Positions 50,932 to 61,320 of a stretch of DNA of 64,000 nt are shown here, one piece after another; positions within the stretch are counted from its first letter, which is position 1; every line of letters starts with the position of its first letter. The notes beneath the pieces were generated by a model that did not search any database, was not told the origin of the DNA, and saw only the letters and a list, made by a program, of their open reading frames with translations. The position numbers were made by a program, and so were the translations under genes. The stretch spans positions 123,555 through 187,554 of the forward strand of contig JAFLTO010000005.1 of NCBI GenBank assembly GCA_022510425.1. The letters are read 5' to 3'. The stretch comes from Muribaculaceae bacterium (GTDB lineage Bacteria > Bacteroidota > Bacteroidia > Bacteroidales > Muribaculaceae).

Positions 50932-50939
50932 TAACTTTG
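50932..50939 (+). promoter_or_regulatory. -7 element upstream of nadE
   Basis: TAACTTTG fits TAnnTTTG and lies 23 bases before the nadE ATG. Candidate TTGs upstream have spacers of 16 and 23, outside the usual 19-21. It would drive the long nadE-to-menE transcript. Confidence 0.45.
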
Positions 50940-50962
50940 TCTAAAGGTATATTTCTTTTGAT

Positions 50963-52906
50963 ATGGACAATTTTGGATTCTACCGGGTTAGAGCTTTCGT
51001 TCCGGAGGTTAAAATAGCTGATATTCAATTTAATGGAGCGCAAATTATAAATGCCTTGATTAAAGCAGAATCTGATAAGGTGGATTGTGTGGTGTTTCCT
51101 GAACTAAGTATCACCGGTTACACATGTGGTGACCTATTTCAACAGGAAATATTAATGAAATCTGCAGAAGAGCAAATAATTATAATCAGTGAGGCGACTA
51201 AAGATTTGGAATTATGCTTTGCTCTGGGTTGTCCAATAATGGCTTTCGGTAAACGATACAATTGTGCTGTAATGATTTGCGGGGGAGAAATTATGGGTAT
51301 AGTTCCTAAGTCCTATCTTCCTAACTATAATGAATTTTATGAGAAACGTTGGTTCGAATCAGGTAAGAATGTAAAATCAAAAGACATTAAATTTGGTGAC
51401 AGTATTGTTCCGTTTGGAACAGATCTGATTTTTAAGCATAAAGAAGTAAATATAGGAGTTGAAATATGTGAAGATCTTTGGGTGCCTTCCCCTCCAAGTA
51501 GCTATCTGGCTATGGCAGGTGCAGAACTGATTCTCAATTTATCTGCTTCAGATGATTTGATCGGCAAATATGACTATTTAGTTTCTTTAATTACCCAACA
51601 ATCTGCAAGATGCCGCTGTGCGTATGCTTATTCTTCTGCCGGATGGGGAGAATCTTCTACAGATCTCGTCTTCTCAGGAAAAGCTATTATTGCAGAAGAT
51701 GGTAACATTAGTGATAATGAAAATAAATTTCTAACCCAATCATTTTTTGAAACAAAAGATATTGATATCGAAAAATTAAGATCAGATCGTTCAAGATTTA
51801 ACACATTTGTTGAAAATGATTCACATAAAAATGATTTCCGTTTTATTTCAAATAAAAACGAAATTGGCAATTGCGCTGAATTAAAAGAACCAATTATTAT
51901 TGATCCCCTGCCTTTCGTTCCAAAAAATCCGATCTCCTTGAATCAACGTTGTGAGGAAATAATTAATATCCAGTCTTATGGTCTAATGAAACGACTGAAG
52001 GCTATTAATTGCCGGAAAGCTGTGATTGGTATTTCCGGAGGTCTGGACTCAACTTTAGCTCTTTTGGTTACTGTTCATGCTTTTGACAAGTTGAATATTA
52101 ATAGAAATGGAATAATTGGTGTGACCATGCCTGGCTTAGCCACTTCTTCAAGAACTAAGAACAATGCCTTTTCTTTAATGGAAAATTTGGGGGTGAAATC
52201 ATTGGAAATTCCTATAGGTAAAGCGGTAGAAGTCCATTTCAATGATATAAATCAAGATCCAAAAAAATTTGATGCTACTTATGAAAATTCCCAAGCACGC
52301 GAAAGAACACAAATTTTAATGGATTTGGCAAATAAGGAAAATGGTATAGTAATAGGCACCGGCGACATGTCGGAACTTGCTCTTGGCTGGTGTACATACA
52401 ACGGTGATCAGATGTCAATGTATGGAGTTAATTCTTCAGTTCCTAAAACTTTAGTAAAACACCTTGTCAAGTGGTTTGCTTCTAAAATGGATAAAACAAT
52501 ATCAGATACCCTTACTGATATTTGTGATACTCCTATAAGTCCCGAGTTGATTCCATCATCTTCAGATGATATAACTCAAAAAACGGAAGATTTAGTGGGG
52601 CCTTATGATCTTCACGATTTCTTTTTATATTATTTCTTACGATATGGATTCTCTCCTTTAAAGATTTATTATTTATCAAAATATGCATTTAAGGATGTTT
52701 ATAAAGAACATATTATCCTTAAATGGCTGAAAGTTTTTATAAAAAGATTCTTTACTCAACAATTCAAGAGATCTTGTATGCCCGACGGGCCCAAAGTGGG
52801 TAGCGTCAATCTTTCTCCCAGAGGTGATTGGAGAATGCCTTCGGATGCTTCTTATCAACTTTGGTTAAGTCAATTGAATGAAATAGAATTCAATAATGAA
52901 ACCTGA
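50963..52906 (+). CDS. nadE: Glutamine-dependent NAD+ synthetase
   Basis: The 647-residue fusion has an N-terminal nitrilase-type glutaminase and a C-terminal ATP pyrophosphatase. The glutaminase triad is seen as Glu in VFPELSITGY, Lys in PKSYLPNY and Cys in GVEICEDLW. The synthetase P-loop is GISGGLDSTLAL. Ammonia is channelled from the first site to amidate NaAD. The first gene of the tightly packed series that runs to menE; its end overlaps the tsaC start by 11 bases. Confidence 0.96.
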   Translation: MDNFGFYRVRAFVPEVKIADIQFNGAQIINALIKAESDKVDCVVFPELSITGYTCGDLFQQEILMKSAEEQIIIISEATKDLELCFALGCPIMAFGKRYNCAVMICGGEIMGIVPKSYLPNYNEFYEKRWFESGKNVKSKDIKFGDSIVPFGTDLIFKHKEVNIGVEICEDLWVPSPPSSYLAMAGAELILNLSASDDLIGKYDYLVSLITQQSARCRCAYAYSSAGWGESSTDLVFSGKAIIAEDGNISDNENKFLTQSFFETKDIDIEKLRSDRSRFNTFVENDSHKNDFRFISNKNEIGNCAELKEPIIIDPLPFVPKNPISLNQRCEEIINIQSYGLMKRLKAINCRKAVIGISGGLDSTLALLVTVHAFDKLNINRNGIIGVTMPGLATSSRTKNNAFSLMENLGVKSLEIPIGKAVEVHFNDINQDPKKFDATYENSQARERTQILMDLANKENGIVIGTGDMSELALGWCTYNGDQMSMYGVNSSVPKTLVKHLVKWFASKMDKTISDTLTDICDTPISPELIPSSSDDITQKTEDLVGPYDLHDFFLYYFLRYGFSPLKIYYLSKYAFKDVYKEHIILKWLKVFIKRFFTQQFKRSCMPDGPKVGSVNLSPRGDWRMPSDASYQLWLSQLNEIEFNNET

Positions 52907-53480
52907 AAAAGACATTGATTTTTCTTCCGATTTAAATGAAGCAGTCAACTGCTTGAAAAATGGTGGAATTATTCTATATCCCACTGATACGGTTTGGGGT
53001 ATCGGTTGTGATGCTAAAAATAGTGAGGCGGTTAAAAAAATTTACTCATTAAAAAAAAGGGCCAATAATAAATCAATGTTAGTATTGGTAAATACTGAAA
53101 CACAGTTAGAAAAATTGGTAGATGAAATTCCGGAAATAACTTGGGATTTATTGTCAGTAGCTGTAAATCCTATTACTATTATTTACGACAAAGCCCATGG
53201 AGTGGCTCAGGAATTAATTGCCCAAGATGGCTCCTTAGGCATTAGAATCACACATGAACGATTTTCAAATGAAGTTTGTAAGCAATTAGGAGGTCCTATT
53301 GTTTCAACTTCAGCTAATTTAAGTGGGGAAAAATCACCGGTTTTTTTTTCAGAAATTTCGGAAGAAATTAAAAAAGGGGTAGATTATATAGTTAAGTATA
53401 GGCAAAAAGATTATACCAGACACCTGCCCAGCAACATTATAAAATTGGGTAAGGGTGGAACTGTAACAATTATAAGATGA
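52896..53480 (+). CDS. tsaC: L-threonylcarbamoyladenylate synthase
   Basis: The 194-residue YrdC/Sua5-domain enzyme makes threonylcarbamoyl-AMP for t6A37 of ANN-reading tRNAs. The start segment GGIILYPTDTVWGIGCDA and the KKRANNKSMLVLV basic pocket are typical. It lacks the extra C-terminal Sua5 domain, so it is the short form. The start lies inside the end of nadE, and the stop overlaps the next gene by 4 bases (ATGA). Confidence 0.93.
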   Translation: MKPEKDIDFSSDLNEAVNCLKNGGIILYPTDTVWGIGCDAKNSEAVKKIYSLKKRANNKSMLVLVNTETQLEKLVDEIPEITWDLLSVAVNPITIIYDKAHGVAQELIAQDGSLGIRITHERFSNEVCKQLGGPIVSTSANLSGEKSPVFFSEISEEIKKGVDYIVKYRQKDYTRHLPSNIIKLGKGGTVTIIR

Positions 53481-54904
53481 ATACTCCGGGTACTTCAAAG
53501 ACAAAACAAAGATGGAGATATGTAGTTGCAGATCTTTTAACAGGAGCTGTAGCTTTCTGGGTGTTCAATATTGTCAGATATTATCTTTTAAAGGAATTCA
53601 ATTATGGATATTCTTCATTATGGATATTCCTTGGATCATCTAAACTTGTGATTGAACAGTGTGTTGTGCCACCCTGTATGGTTGGTATATATTGGCTTTC
53701 CGGTTATTACAACGAACCATTTAATAAGTCCAGGCTCCAGGAGTTCACCACTACTCTATTTTCTGCAATAATTAATACTGTCATCATCTATCTTGTGCTT
53801 CTTATTAATGATCAGACTGGAAGAAGGACAATTAATTATGAAATGATTTTAGTCTTATTTGGGTCTCTTTTCTTTCTCACTTATTTCACAAGATATTTAA
53901 TAACTGATTTTGCAATTCAACATTTTAGAAAGGAATTATGGCAAATTAAAGTATTGATTGTAGGTAATTCTAAGGTTTCAAGAAAAGTTGCCCATAAGTT
54001 AAGTAAAGCGGAAAGAAATATAAAATATCATATTGCTGGTTTTGTTGAAATACCGGGAGAAAATCAAGTGCATGACAGACAGCAAATTGTTCCATTCAAA
54101 AAATTAATTTCTTCTGCTAAGGATTTAGGAATCAATCAATTGATTTTAGCCCCCGAAAGCCATGATGATAAAAAAGTTATGGAACTTTTATCTGTCCTCT
54201 TTCCTCTTGAGATCCCGGTGAAAATATCTCCCGACACTTTTTCCTATGTCACTTCTGCAATTAGAATGAAAGATATATACGGAGAACCTTTTATAGATTT
54301 AACCGGACCTTCCATGAGTGAAGCCTCAAAAAATATAAAAAGAAGCGTTGATGTTTTATTTTCTTTCTTAGTTTTGCTAATTCTTTCCCCTCTTTATGCT
54401 GTTCTTGCTATTTTAGTGAAATCTTCTTCCAAGGGCCCTGCAATTTATTCACAAGTTAGGATTGGTAAACATCAAAAACCTTTCTCTATATATAAATTCC
54501 GTAGCATGTATGAAGAAGCGGAAGAGGATGGTCCACAACTATCAAGTGAAAATGATGCTCGAATCACCCCTATCGGGAAATGGATGCGAAAATATCGGCT
54601 TGATGAACTTCCACAATTCTGGAATGTATTGATAGGTGATATGTCAATTGTCGGACCTCGTCCCGAACGTGAGTTTTTTATAAAACAAATTGTGGAAAAA
54701 GCTCCGTATTATACTTTAGTTTGTCAAGTAAGACCCGGTATAACTTCTTGGGGAATGGTGAAATATGGTTATGCATCTAATGTCAATCAAATGGTTGAAA
54801 GAACTCAATATGATTTGATCTATCTTGCCAATATGTCTTTGTCTGTAGATTGTAAGATATTAATTTACACCATTAAAACCGTTTTAGGAGGAGAAGGAGT
54901 ATAA
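53477..54904 (+). CDS. Polyprenyl-phosphate sugar-1-phosphate transferase (WbaP/WcaJ type)
   Basis: The 475-residue protein has an N-terminal membrane part with about four helices, a middle nucleotide-binding-like domain (VLIVGNSKVSRKV near 157), and a C-terminal monotopic phosphoglycosyl transferase domain. That domain has a re-entrant helix (KRSVDVLFSFLVLLILSPLY), the YKFRSMY catalytic segment, the RLDELPQFWNVLIGDMSIVG motif and PRPE. It loads the first sugar-phosphate on undecaprenyl phosphate, starting exopolysaccharide or O-antigen synthesis. It sits within a housekeeping operon, coupled to tsaC and the ClC gene. Likely partners are the glycosyltransferases at 40391-43229. Confidence 0.93.
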   Translation: MNTPGTSKTKQRWRYVVADLLTGAVAFWVFNIVRYYLLKEFNYGYSSLWIFLGSSKLVIEQCVVPPCMVGIYWLSGYYNEPFNKSRLQEFTTTLFSAIINTVIIYLVLLINDQTGRRTINYEMILVLFGSLFFLTYFTRYLITDFAIQHFRKELWQIKVLIVGNSKVSRKVAHKLSKAERNIKYHIAGFVEIPGENQVHDRQQIVPFKKLISSAKDLGINQLILAPESHDDKKVMELLSVLFPLEIPVKISPDTFSYVTSAIRMKDIYGEPFIDLTGPSMSEASKNIKRSVDVLFSFLVLLILSPLYAVLAILVKSSSKGPAIYSQVRIGKHQKPFSIYKFRSMYEEAEEDGPQLSSENDARITPIGKWMRKYRLDELPQFWNVLIGDMSIVGPRPEREFFIKQIVEKAPYYTLVCQVRPGITSWGMVKYGYASNVNQMVERTQYDLIYLANMSLSVDCKILIYTIKTVLGGEGV

Positions 54905-56703
54905 TGGCATACCAGGAGAATCATAATTGGTGGTCAGATGGTTGGATTAATGTTGTGGCTTGGCGTGAACGACATATCGGGGAACGGTCTTTTGTGGTTG
55001 TTCTCTCTTTGATTGTTGGAATTATATGTGGATTTGCCGCTCAGTTACTTAAATATTTGATCAACATCATTGCTCATGCTCTAACTTCTCATTTTAGTGC
55101 CACCACTGTCAACTGGTTAAACCTGGTGTATCCCGTAGTTGGTATTTTTATTGTCACAATATTCTTGAAATACATTGTGAAAGAAAATATTTCACATGGA
55201 GTCACCAAGGTATTATACGCCATATCGCGTAGAAAATCCAGACTTAAAAAGAAAAATATGTATGCTTCTTTGATAGCATCTTCCATTACGATTGGGTTTG
55301 GTGGATCTGTCGGAGCTGAGGGTCCGATAGTGTTTACAGGAGCAGCTATTGGGTCAAATATTGGTAAAGCTTTTAGAATGTCTCCGCGTATTCTTATGCT
55401 TTTAGTTGGTTGTGGGGCCGCAGCCGGTATTGCGGGAATCTTCCGGGCTCCAATTGCCGGAATGCTTTTCACTCTGGAAGTTTTGATGATTGATCTCACC
55501 GGCGCTACTGTAATGCCCCTTTTAATTTCAAGCATAACTGGTGCTACGGTAGCTTATGTTCTCGAAGGTTATAATGCCGAATTCTTTTTCTCTCAAAGTG
55601 AACCTTTTTTAATCCGAAATATTCCTTATACACTTCTTTTGGGTATTTTCTGCGGGCTTGTTTCATTATATTTCACAAAAGTGATGTTTATGATGGAAAC
55701 CATGTTTGGGAAATTAAAAAATCAGGCCTTGAGAATTATAATTGGAGGAGTGATTATGGCCGGCTTGATTTTCATAATCCCTCCTCTCTACGGAGAAGGT
55801 TATGAGGCAATAAATCAACTACTGGAAGGAGATTATTCTAAAATTGTTGAAGGTACTTTCTTTTATTTTGACAGAGAACATGTCTGGCTAATTGCAGGAT
55901 TCATTGCGGCAATAGTATTGACAAAAGCTTTTGCAACAAGTGCTACCAATGGTGCAGGGGGTGTAGGTGGCACATTTGCTCCATCTCTTTTCGTAGGAGC
56001 TATGTGCGGTTTCCTATTTGCCTTTGTGTTCAACATACTCTTTGACGGGGCAGGTATTTCCAATAAAAACTTTACTCTTTTGGGTATGGCAGGTGTAATG
56101 AGTGGAGTGATGCACGCTCCTCTTATGGCTATATTTCTCACTGCAGAAATGACTGGAGGGTATGATCTTTTCCTTCCTCTTTTGATTGTTTCGACCTTAT
56201 CTTATATGACCATTAAAATGTTTCTTCCCTATAGCATTTACACTATGCGTTTGGCTAAGGAAGGTGACTTATTGACTCATGAAAAAGACAAGGCTGTCTT
56301 AACTCTGTTGAAAGTGGAAAATGTGATTGAAAAGGATTTCAAATCGGTGCATCCTGAAATGACTTTAAAACAAGTCGTGGATATTATTGCTAAATCAAAT
56401 AGAAATCTTTTCCCTGTTATAGATGATGAGGGTATTTTAATGGGGGTTGTACTGCTTGATGATATCAGGAATATAATGTTTAGGACCGACCTGTATAAAA
56501 AAATGACCGTCTCTCGTTTTATGTCAACGGCTCCAGCAAGAATTGAGATTGATATGTCTATGGATGAGGTGATGAGAATATTCGATAAGACACATGCATG
56601 GAATTTGCCGGTTGTGCATAACGGTAAATATATGGGGTTTGTATCTAAATCTAAAATTTTCAATTCTTATAGGAGAGTGTTGAAACATTATAGTGATGAA
56701 TAG
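54904..56703 (+). CDS. ClC-family chloride channel/antiporter with CBS domains
   Basis: The 599-residue protein has about ten or more membrane helices. The ClC selectivity parts are GGSVGAEGP, with the gating Glu at 139, GIFRAPIAGM, and GAGGVGGTFAPSLFVGAM. The first selectivity motif (GSGIP in E. coli) is replaced by a SHGV-type segment, which may change the anion preference. Two CBS domains (about 470-590) form a cytoplasmic regulatory unit that may bind nucleotides. The start shares one base with the preceding stop (TAATG). Confidence 0.93.
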   Translation: MAYQENHNWWSDGWINVVAWRERHIGERSFVVVLSLIVGIICGFAAQLLKYLINIIAHALTSHFSATTVNWLNLVYPVVGIFIVTIFLKYIVKENISHGVTKVLYAISRRKSRLKKKNMYASLIASSITIGFGGSVGAEGPIVFTGAAIGSNIGKAFRMSPRILMLLVGCGAAAGIAGIFRAPIAGMLFTLEVLMIDLTGATVMPLLISSITGATVAYVLEGYNAEFFFSQSEPFLIRNIPYTLLLGIFCGLVSLYFTKVMFMMETMFGKLKNQALRIIIGGVIMAGLIFIIPPLYGEGYEAINQLLEGDYSKIVEGTFFYFDREHVWLIAGFIAAIVLTKAFATSATNGAGGVGGTFAPSLFVGAMCGFLFAFVFNILFDGAGISNKNFTLLGMAGVMSGVMHAPLMAIFLTAEMTGGYDLFLPLLIVSTLSYMTIKMFLPYSIYTMRLAKEGDLLTHEKDKAVLTLLKVENVIEKDFKSVHPEMTLKQVVDIIAKSNRNLFPVIDDEGILMGVVLLDDIRNIMFRTDLYKKMTVSRFMSTAPARIEIDMSMDEVMRIFDKTHAWNLPVVHNGKYMGFVSKSKIFNSYRRVLKHYSDE

Positions 56704-56722
56704 TCTTTGATAAGAGAAATTT

Positions 56723-57667
56723 ATGAGCAAAATAAAAATAGTCTTTTTTGGAACTCCGGAATTTGCTGTGGAAAGTTTAAACAAATTAGTTGAATCAGGA
56801 GCAGACATAGCCGCAGTTGTAACAATGCCGGATAAATTAGCCGGGAGAGGACATAAACTTATACAAAGTGATGTTAAAAAATATGCACTTGAAAAAGGGC
56901 TAAGAATATTACAACCTGAGAAGTTGAAATCTCCGGAGTTTATTTTGCAACTCAGAGAAATAAATGCTGACTTGTTTATTGTGATTGCTTTTCGCATGCT
57001 TCCTGAAATAGTTTGGAAAATGCCAAGATTAGGAACTTTTAACCTTCATGCCTCTTTATTGCCCAAATATCGTGGAGCTGCCCCTATAAATTGGGCCGTG
57101 ATCAATGGCGAGACTAAGACGGGTGTGACTACTTTCTTTTTAAAACCCGAAATTGACACAGGAGACATTATTCAACAAAGAGAAATTTTGATTCAACCTC
57201 TAGATAATGTAGGCTCGGTTCATGATAAATTAATGCATCTCGGTGCTGAAATGGTACTTGAAACCGTTAAAGCTATTGAAAATAATATGGTACATACAAT
57301 TCCTCAACCGAAAGGAAATCATATTCCCGCTCCAAAAATCTTTAAGGAAACATGCAAAATTGATTGGGGTAAAACGGCTACTGAAATTCATAACCTTGTG
57401 AGAGGTCTTTCACCCTATCCTGCTGCTTGGACCACTATGATGGATAATAAGGTTATAGAACCGATGGATATAAAAATATTTGATACTAAAGTTTGTAACG
57501 ACAATCTTCTTTTTGGGAAACCGGGGGAAATAACAATCTTAAAAGATCGATTATTGGTTTCAACCGGCGATTCTCATTTGGAGATCCTGTCATTGCAACC
57601 TGCTGGGAAAAAACGAATGGAGGCTTCTGCCTTTCTTAGGGGATATAATCCCGTAAAATTTATATAA
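56723..57667 (+). CDS. fmt: Methionyl-tRNA formyltransferase
   Basis: The 314-residue enzyme formylates initiator Met-tRNA with 10-formyl-THF. The hydrolase-like catalytic residues are the Asn and His in FNLHASLLPKYRGAAP and the Asp in IDTGDI. The C-terminal OB-like tRNA-binding domain is complete. It lies 19 bases after the ClC gene and its stop shares a base with menD start (TAATG). Confidence 0.96.
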   Translation: MSKIKIVFFGTPEFAVESLNKLVESGADIAAVVTMPDKLAGRGHKLIQSDVKKYALEKGLRILQPEKLKSPEFILQLREINADLFIVIAFRMLPEIVWKMPRLGTFNLHASLLPKYRGAAPINWAVINGETKTGVTTFFLKPEIDTGDIIQQREILIQPLDNVGSVHDKLMHLGAEMVLETVKAIENNMVHTIPQPKGNHIPAPKIFKETCKIDWGKTATEIHNLVRGLSPYPAAWTTMMDNKVIEPMDIKIFDTKVCNDNLLFGKPGEITILKDRLLVSTGDSHLEILSLQPAGKKRMEASAFLRGYNPVKFI

Positions 57668-59379
57668 TGGAAGATACGGATAAAAAATTCTGTTCAATTT
57701 TATTTGATATTCTTGAACAGAAAGGAGTGAGGCATGTGGTGTGCTCTCCCGGTTCAAGAAATGTACCATTATTATTAGCTGCAGCTTCCAGACCATTTAT
57801 GAAGAAACATTTTGTTGTGGATGAAAGGTCAGCCGGTTTTGTTGGATTGGGAATTTCAATGGTAAAACAAGAACCGGTGGCTTTAATCTGCACCTCCGGA
57901 ACGGCGCTGCTGAATTATGCTCCTGCTGTGGCTGAAGCATATTACCAATCAATCCCTTTAATAGTTATATCAGCCGATCGACCAATTCAATGGATAGATC
58001 AGGACGACTCTCAAACACTAAGACAAGATGAGGCTTTAAAAAATTATGTTAAGAAAAGCTATTCCATTCCTGCAATAGGAGACGATGATGCAGAGATGCA
58101 ATGGTTTGTAAATCGGGTTACAAACGATGCTGTAATGGAGGCTTGTGGAAGGCGTTGCGGACCTGTGCATATTAACATTCATTTATCCGAGCCTTTAAAT
58201 CTTAAAAAAGAAAAAAATAATAAACCGATAAGAATAATAAATGAATTTATTGGTGATTCAATTGCTAATAAAGACATTATAAAAAACTTAGCTAAAGAAA
58301 TAGCTGACTCAAAGATAATGTTGGTTGCAGGTTTTGGTCTTCCGGATTCTTATGTACAAAAAGCAGTTTCAGACTTATCAAGATTTCCCAATATTTCAGT
58401 TATGGCTGAAACAATTTCTAATTTACATCTAAATGAGAATGATTATAGCATAGATTCTGTTCTGACTGCTTTTCCGATTGAGGAATTGGATAAGTTGGCT
58501 CCTGACATTATAATAACTATTGGTGGCTCATTAATTTCAAGAAAACTAAAAGAATATTTAAGGAGAAACAAAGATAAATGTCATCACTGGGCAGTGGGTT
58601 ACTCACATACAACTTCAGATCCTTTCATGTCACTCTCGTTAAAGATAGAGGTAGAGGTTTCCCGGTTTTTTAAGAATATAAGTTCAGCACTTAGAAAATT
58701 GAAAATTGCAGAAACTGCCGTTAATTATAAACTACACTGGGAGGAAAAAAGACAACATGCACTTTCTTTAAAAAATAAATTCGTTGAAAAGTCAGGTTGG
58801 TCTGAATTAAAGGCTTTTAGTATTATACTTAATGCAATCCCCAAAGATTATAATTTGTTTTTTTCAAATGGGACTCCCATTCGTTATGCTCAAATCATTA
58901 AATATAAACTTCCCCATGCTTCTTATTGTAATAGAGGAGTATCTGGTATAGATGGTAGCATTGCTTCAGCTATCGGAGCTTCCTTTGTGTTCAAAGGTGA
59001 AACTCTTTTAATTACCGGAGATTTATCGATGGCTTATGATGTCGGTTCTTTAGGCATAAAAGACATTCCTTCGAGATTTAAAATTATTGTAATCGACAAT
59101 CAGGGAGGTGGTATATTTAGGTTCATACCATCCACTTCCCAATTGGAGGAAAGGGAAGAATATCTATGTCAAGCCCCTATTCTCCCCTTACAGGATTTGG
59201 CTCAAGGTTATGGATTCGATTATTTCGAAGCCTCAGATGAAAAAAAATTGTATGAAGTTTTACCTAAGTTTTTTTCCTCCGCTCAAAAATCTATTCTTAG
59301 AATAATTTGTGATGGAGAATATAGTGCTGACGTTCTTAAAAATTATATGAATCTTAATTTTACTATAGGACACAATTAG
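57667..59379 (+). CDS. menD: 2-succinyl-5-enolpyruvyl-6-hydroxy-3-cyclohexene-1-carboxylate synthase
   Basis: The 570-residue ThDP enzyme adds 2-oxoglutarate to isochorismate in menaquinone synthesis. The N-terminal domain has VVCSPGSRNVPLL with SxxR for isochorismate contact and a catalytic Glu-type residue near the EKLFDILEQKGV start region; the ThDP/Mg site is GDLSMAYD...DNQGGGIF. Length is normal. It is followed by menB, menC and menE, and is coupled to fmt rather than to a menF gene. Isochorismate synthase (MenF) and MenH are not in the window. Confidence 0.95.
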   Translation: MEDTDKKFCSILFDILEQKGVRHVVCSPGSRNVPLLLAAASRPFMKKHFVVDERSAGFVGLGISMVKQEPVALICTSGTALLNYAPAVAEAYYQSIPLIVISADRPIQWIDQDDSQTLRQDEALKNYVKKSYSIPAIGDDDAEMQWFVNRVTNDAVMEACGRRCGPVHINIHLSEPLNLKKEKNNKPIRIINEFIGDSIANKDIIKNLAKEIADSKIMLVAGFGLPDSYVQKAVSDLSRFPNISVMAETISNLHLNENDYSIDSVLTAFPIEELDKLAPDIIITIGGSLISRKLKEYLRRNKDKCHHWAVGYSHTTSDPFMSLSLKIEVEVSRFFKNISSALRKLKIAETAVNYKLHWEEKRQHALSLKNKFVEKSGWSELKAFSIILNAIPKDYNLFFSNGTPIRYAQIIKYKLPHASYCNRGVSGIDGSIASAIGASFVFKGETLLITGDLSMAYDVGSLGIKDIPSRFKIIVIDNQGGGIFRFIPSTSQLEEREEYLCQAPILPLQDLAQGYGFDYFEASDEKKLYEVLPKFFSSAQKSILRIICDGEYSADVLKNYMNLNFTIGHN

Positions 59380-59422
59380 ATCATAATTTATTTTTTCTTA
59401 AATACTCCAAAAATATAATTTC

Positions 59423-60238
59423 ATGCGAAACTGGAAAACTATAAAAAAATACACTGATATTCTTTTTGAAGAATTCGAAGGTATAGCTAAAATCACGATT
59501 AATCGGCCTGAAGTCTATAATGCCTTTCGTCCTCTCACCAATATGGAAATGCTTGAGGCCTTTAAGATTTGCAGGGAAAGAGAAGATATCAGGGTCATAA
59601 TATTAACAGGTGCAGGAGACAAAGCTTTCTGTAGTGGAGGTGATCAAAACGTAAAGGGACGTGGTGGATATATAGGAGATGATGGAGTTCCTCGGTTAAA
59701 TGTTCTTGATTTACATAATGCAATACGTTCAATTCCAAAACCTGTAATTGCTATGGTTAATGGTTACTCCATTGGAGGCGGGAACGTATTGAATGTTATA
59801 TGTGATCTATCTATAGCTTCTGAAAATGCCAAATTTGGTCAAACAGGTCCTAAAGTGGGAAGCTTTGATGCCGGATTCGGCTCGTCTTATCTTGCAAGAT
59901 GTGTAGGACAAAAGAAGGCGCGAGAAATTTGGTTTCTCTGTCGTCAATACACAGCTCAAGAAGCTTTGGAAATGGGAATGATCAATAAGGTTGTTTCTTT
60001 TGATAAGCTCGAAGATGAAGTAGTGGAATGGTGCAATATAATTAAAAAACGCTCTCCTTTGGCTGTAAGAATGATCAAGAGGGGGCTTAATGCTGAGCTC
60101 GATGGACAAAGAGGTTTAATGGAATTTGCCGGTGATGCCACTTTGATGTATTATCTAATGGATGAGGCACAAGAGGGGAAAAATGCCTTTCTGGAAAAAA
60201 GAGATCCCGATTTTGAGCAATTCCCAAAATTTCCTTGA
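59423..60238 (+). CDS. menB: 1,4-dihydroxy-2-naphthoyl-CoA synthase
   Basis: The 271-residue crotonase-fold enzyme closes the second ring in menaquinone synthesis. Characteristic parts are [14 protein letters not shown], the oxyanion [10 protein letters not shown], and [33 protein letters not shown]. The catalytic Asp of the loop is in VGSFDAGFG. It starts 43 bases after menD and its stop is 2 bases before the menC ATG. Confidence 0.97.
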   Translation: MRNWKTIKKYTDILFEEFEGIAKITINRPEVYNAFRPLTNMEMLEAFKICREREDIRVIILTGAGDKAFCSGGDQNVKGRGGYIGDDGVPRLNVLDLHNAIRSIPKPVIAMVNGYSIGGGNVLNVICDLSIASENAKFGQTGPKVGSFDAGFGSSYLARCVGQKKAREIWFLCRQYTAQEALEMGMINKVVSFDKLEDEVVEWCNIIKKRSPLAVRMIKRGLNAELDGQRGLMEFAGDATLMYYLMDEAQEGKNAFLEKRDPDFEQFPKFP

Positions 60239-60240
60239 TA

Positions 60241-61299
60241 ATGCGTATCGAATTCGCTCCATATCTACTTTATTTTAAAGAAGCCGCAGGTACTTCCCGG
60301 GGTGTTCTAAGAGAAAAACCGACTTTTTTCATCAAAATTTATGATGAAAAAGATCCAACTCGTTTTGGTATTGGAGAAGCTGCCGTTTTTCCTGGTCTGT
60401 CTCCTGAGGCAGATGGAAATTATGTGTGGAAATTAACTGAACTACTTGCTAATATAGCAATTGGAAGAGAGACCGATTTAACACGGCATTCCTCTATTCA
60501 ATTTGGTTTGGAACAGGCAATCTATGATTTTTCCAATGATTGCAAAGGGGTTTATTTCCCTTCTGAATTTACTGAAGGTGAAAAATCTATAGAGATTAAT
60601 GGTCTGATTTGGATGGGAGATTTTGATGAGATGCTACAACGCATTGATTCTAAAATAAGAGAGGGATATAAATGTATTAAATTAAAAATTGGAGCCATTG
60701 ATTGGAGAAAGGAGATTGAACTGATAAAGATTATCAGGAATCATTTCAATAAAACCGAACTCATGATAAGAGTAGATGCAAATGGGGGATTTGATTACAA
60801 AGATTGCCTTGTGAAATTAGACGAATTGGCTCTTTTGGATGTACATAGTATTGAACAACCTATAAAAGCAGGTAATCCTGAATCGATGTCTGACTTATGC
60901 CGGCTCTCCCCTATACCAATCGCTTTGGATGAAGAACTCATTGGGATGGGCATACTTAATGATAAGATTAAACTTTTGGAAAAAATCCATCCTCAATTTA
61001 TTATTCTGAAACCTGCCTTGTGTGGAGGTTTTTCCGGTGCTCAAGAATGGATTAACCTGGCTGAAGAAAATAATATTGGATGGTGGATTACTTCCGCTTT
61101 GGAGTCTAATGTGGGCTTGAATGCTATAGCACAATTCTCCGCTGCAATAAATGCCAAAGGTCCACAGGGTCTTGGCACAGGTAGCCTTTTTACTAATAAC
61201 TTCGAGACACCCGTAACTTTACACAAAGACCGGCTCTCTTTTAATCCACACTTTGCCATGAATTATTCCCAATTTGATTCTCTTAAATGGCATAAATAA
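60241..61299 (+). CDS. menC: o-Succinylbenzoate synthase
   Basis: The start is the ATG at 60241, 2 bases after the menB stop (352 aa); the TTG at 60235 overlaps that stop and is not needed. The enzyme is an enolase-superfamily dehydratase: the catalytic Lys is in CIKLKIGAIDW (KxK), metal ligands in RVDANGGF (Asp), SIEQPI (Glu) and ALDEELIG (Asp/Glu), and a second Lys in ILKPALCGG. It makes the aromatic ring of OSB for MenE. Confidence 0.93.
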   Translation: MRIEFAPYLLYFKEAAGTSRGVLREKPTFFIKIYDEKDPTRFGIGEAAVFPGLSPEADGNYVWKLTELLANIAIGRETDLTRHSSIQFGLEQAIYDFSNDCKGVYFPSEFTEGEKSIEINGLIWMGDFDEMLQRIDSKIREGYKCIKLKIGAIDWRKEIELIKIIRNHFNKTELMIRVDANGGFDYKDCLVKLDELALLDVHSIEQPIKAGNPESMSDLCRLSPIPIALDEELIGMGILNDKIKLLEKIHPQFIILKPALCGGFSGAQEWINLAEENNIGWWITSALESNVGLNAIAQFSAAINAKGPQGLGTGSLFTNNFETPVTLHKDRLSFNPHFAMNYSQFDSLKWHK

Positions 61300-61320
61300 T
61301 TTTTTAATCTCAATTTTTAG

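Noticed and set aside
55089..56997. Minus-strand open frames of up to 157 codons inside the ClC and fmt genes
   Set aside because: They lie antisense to clearly conserved proteins and have shadow-like composition.
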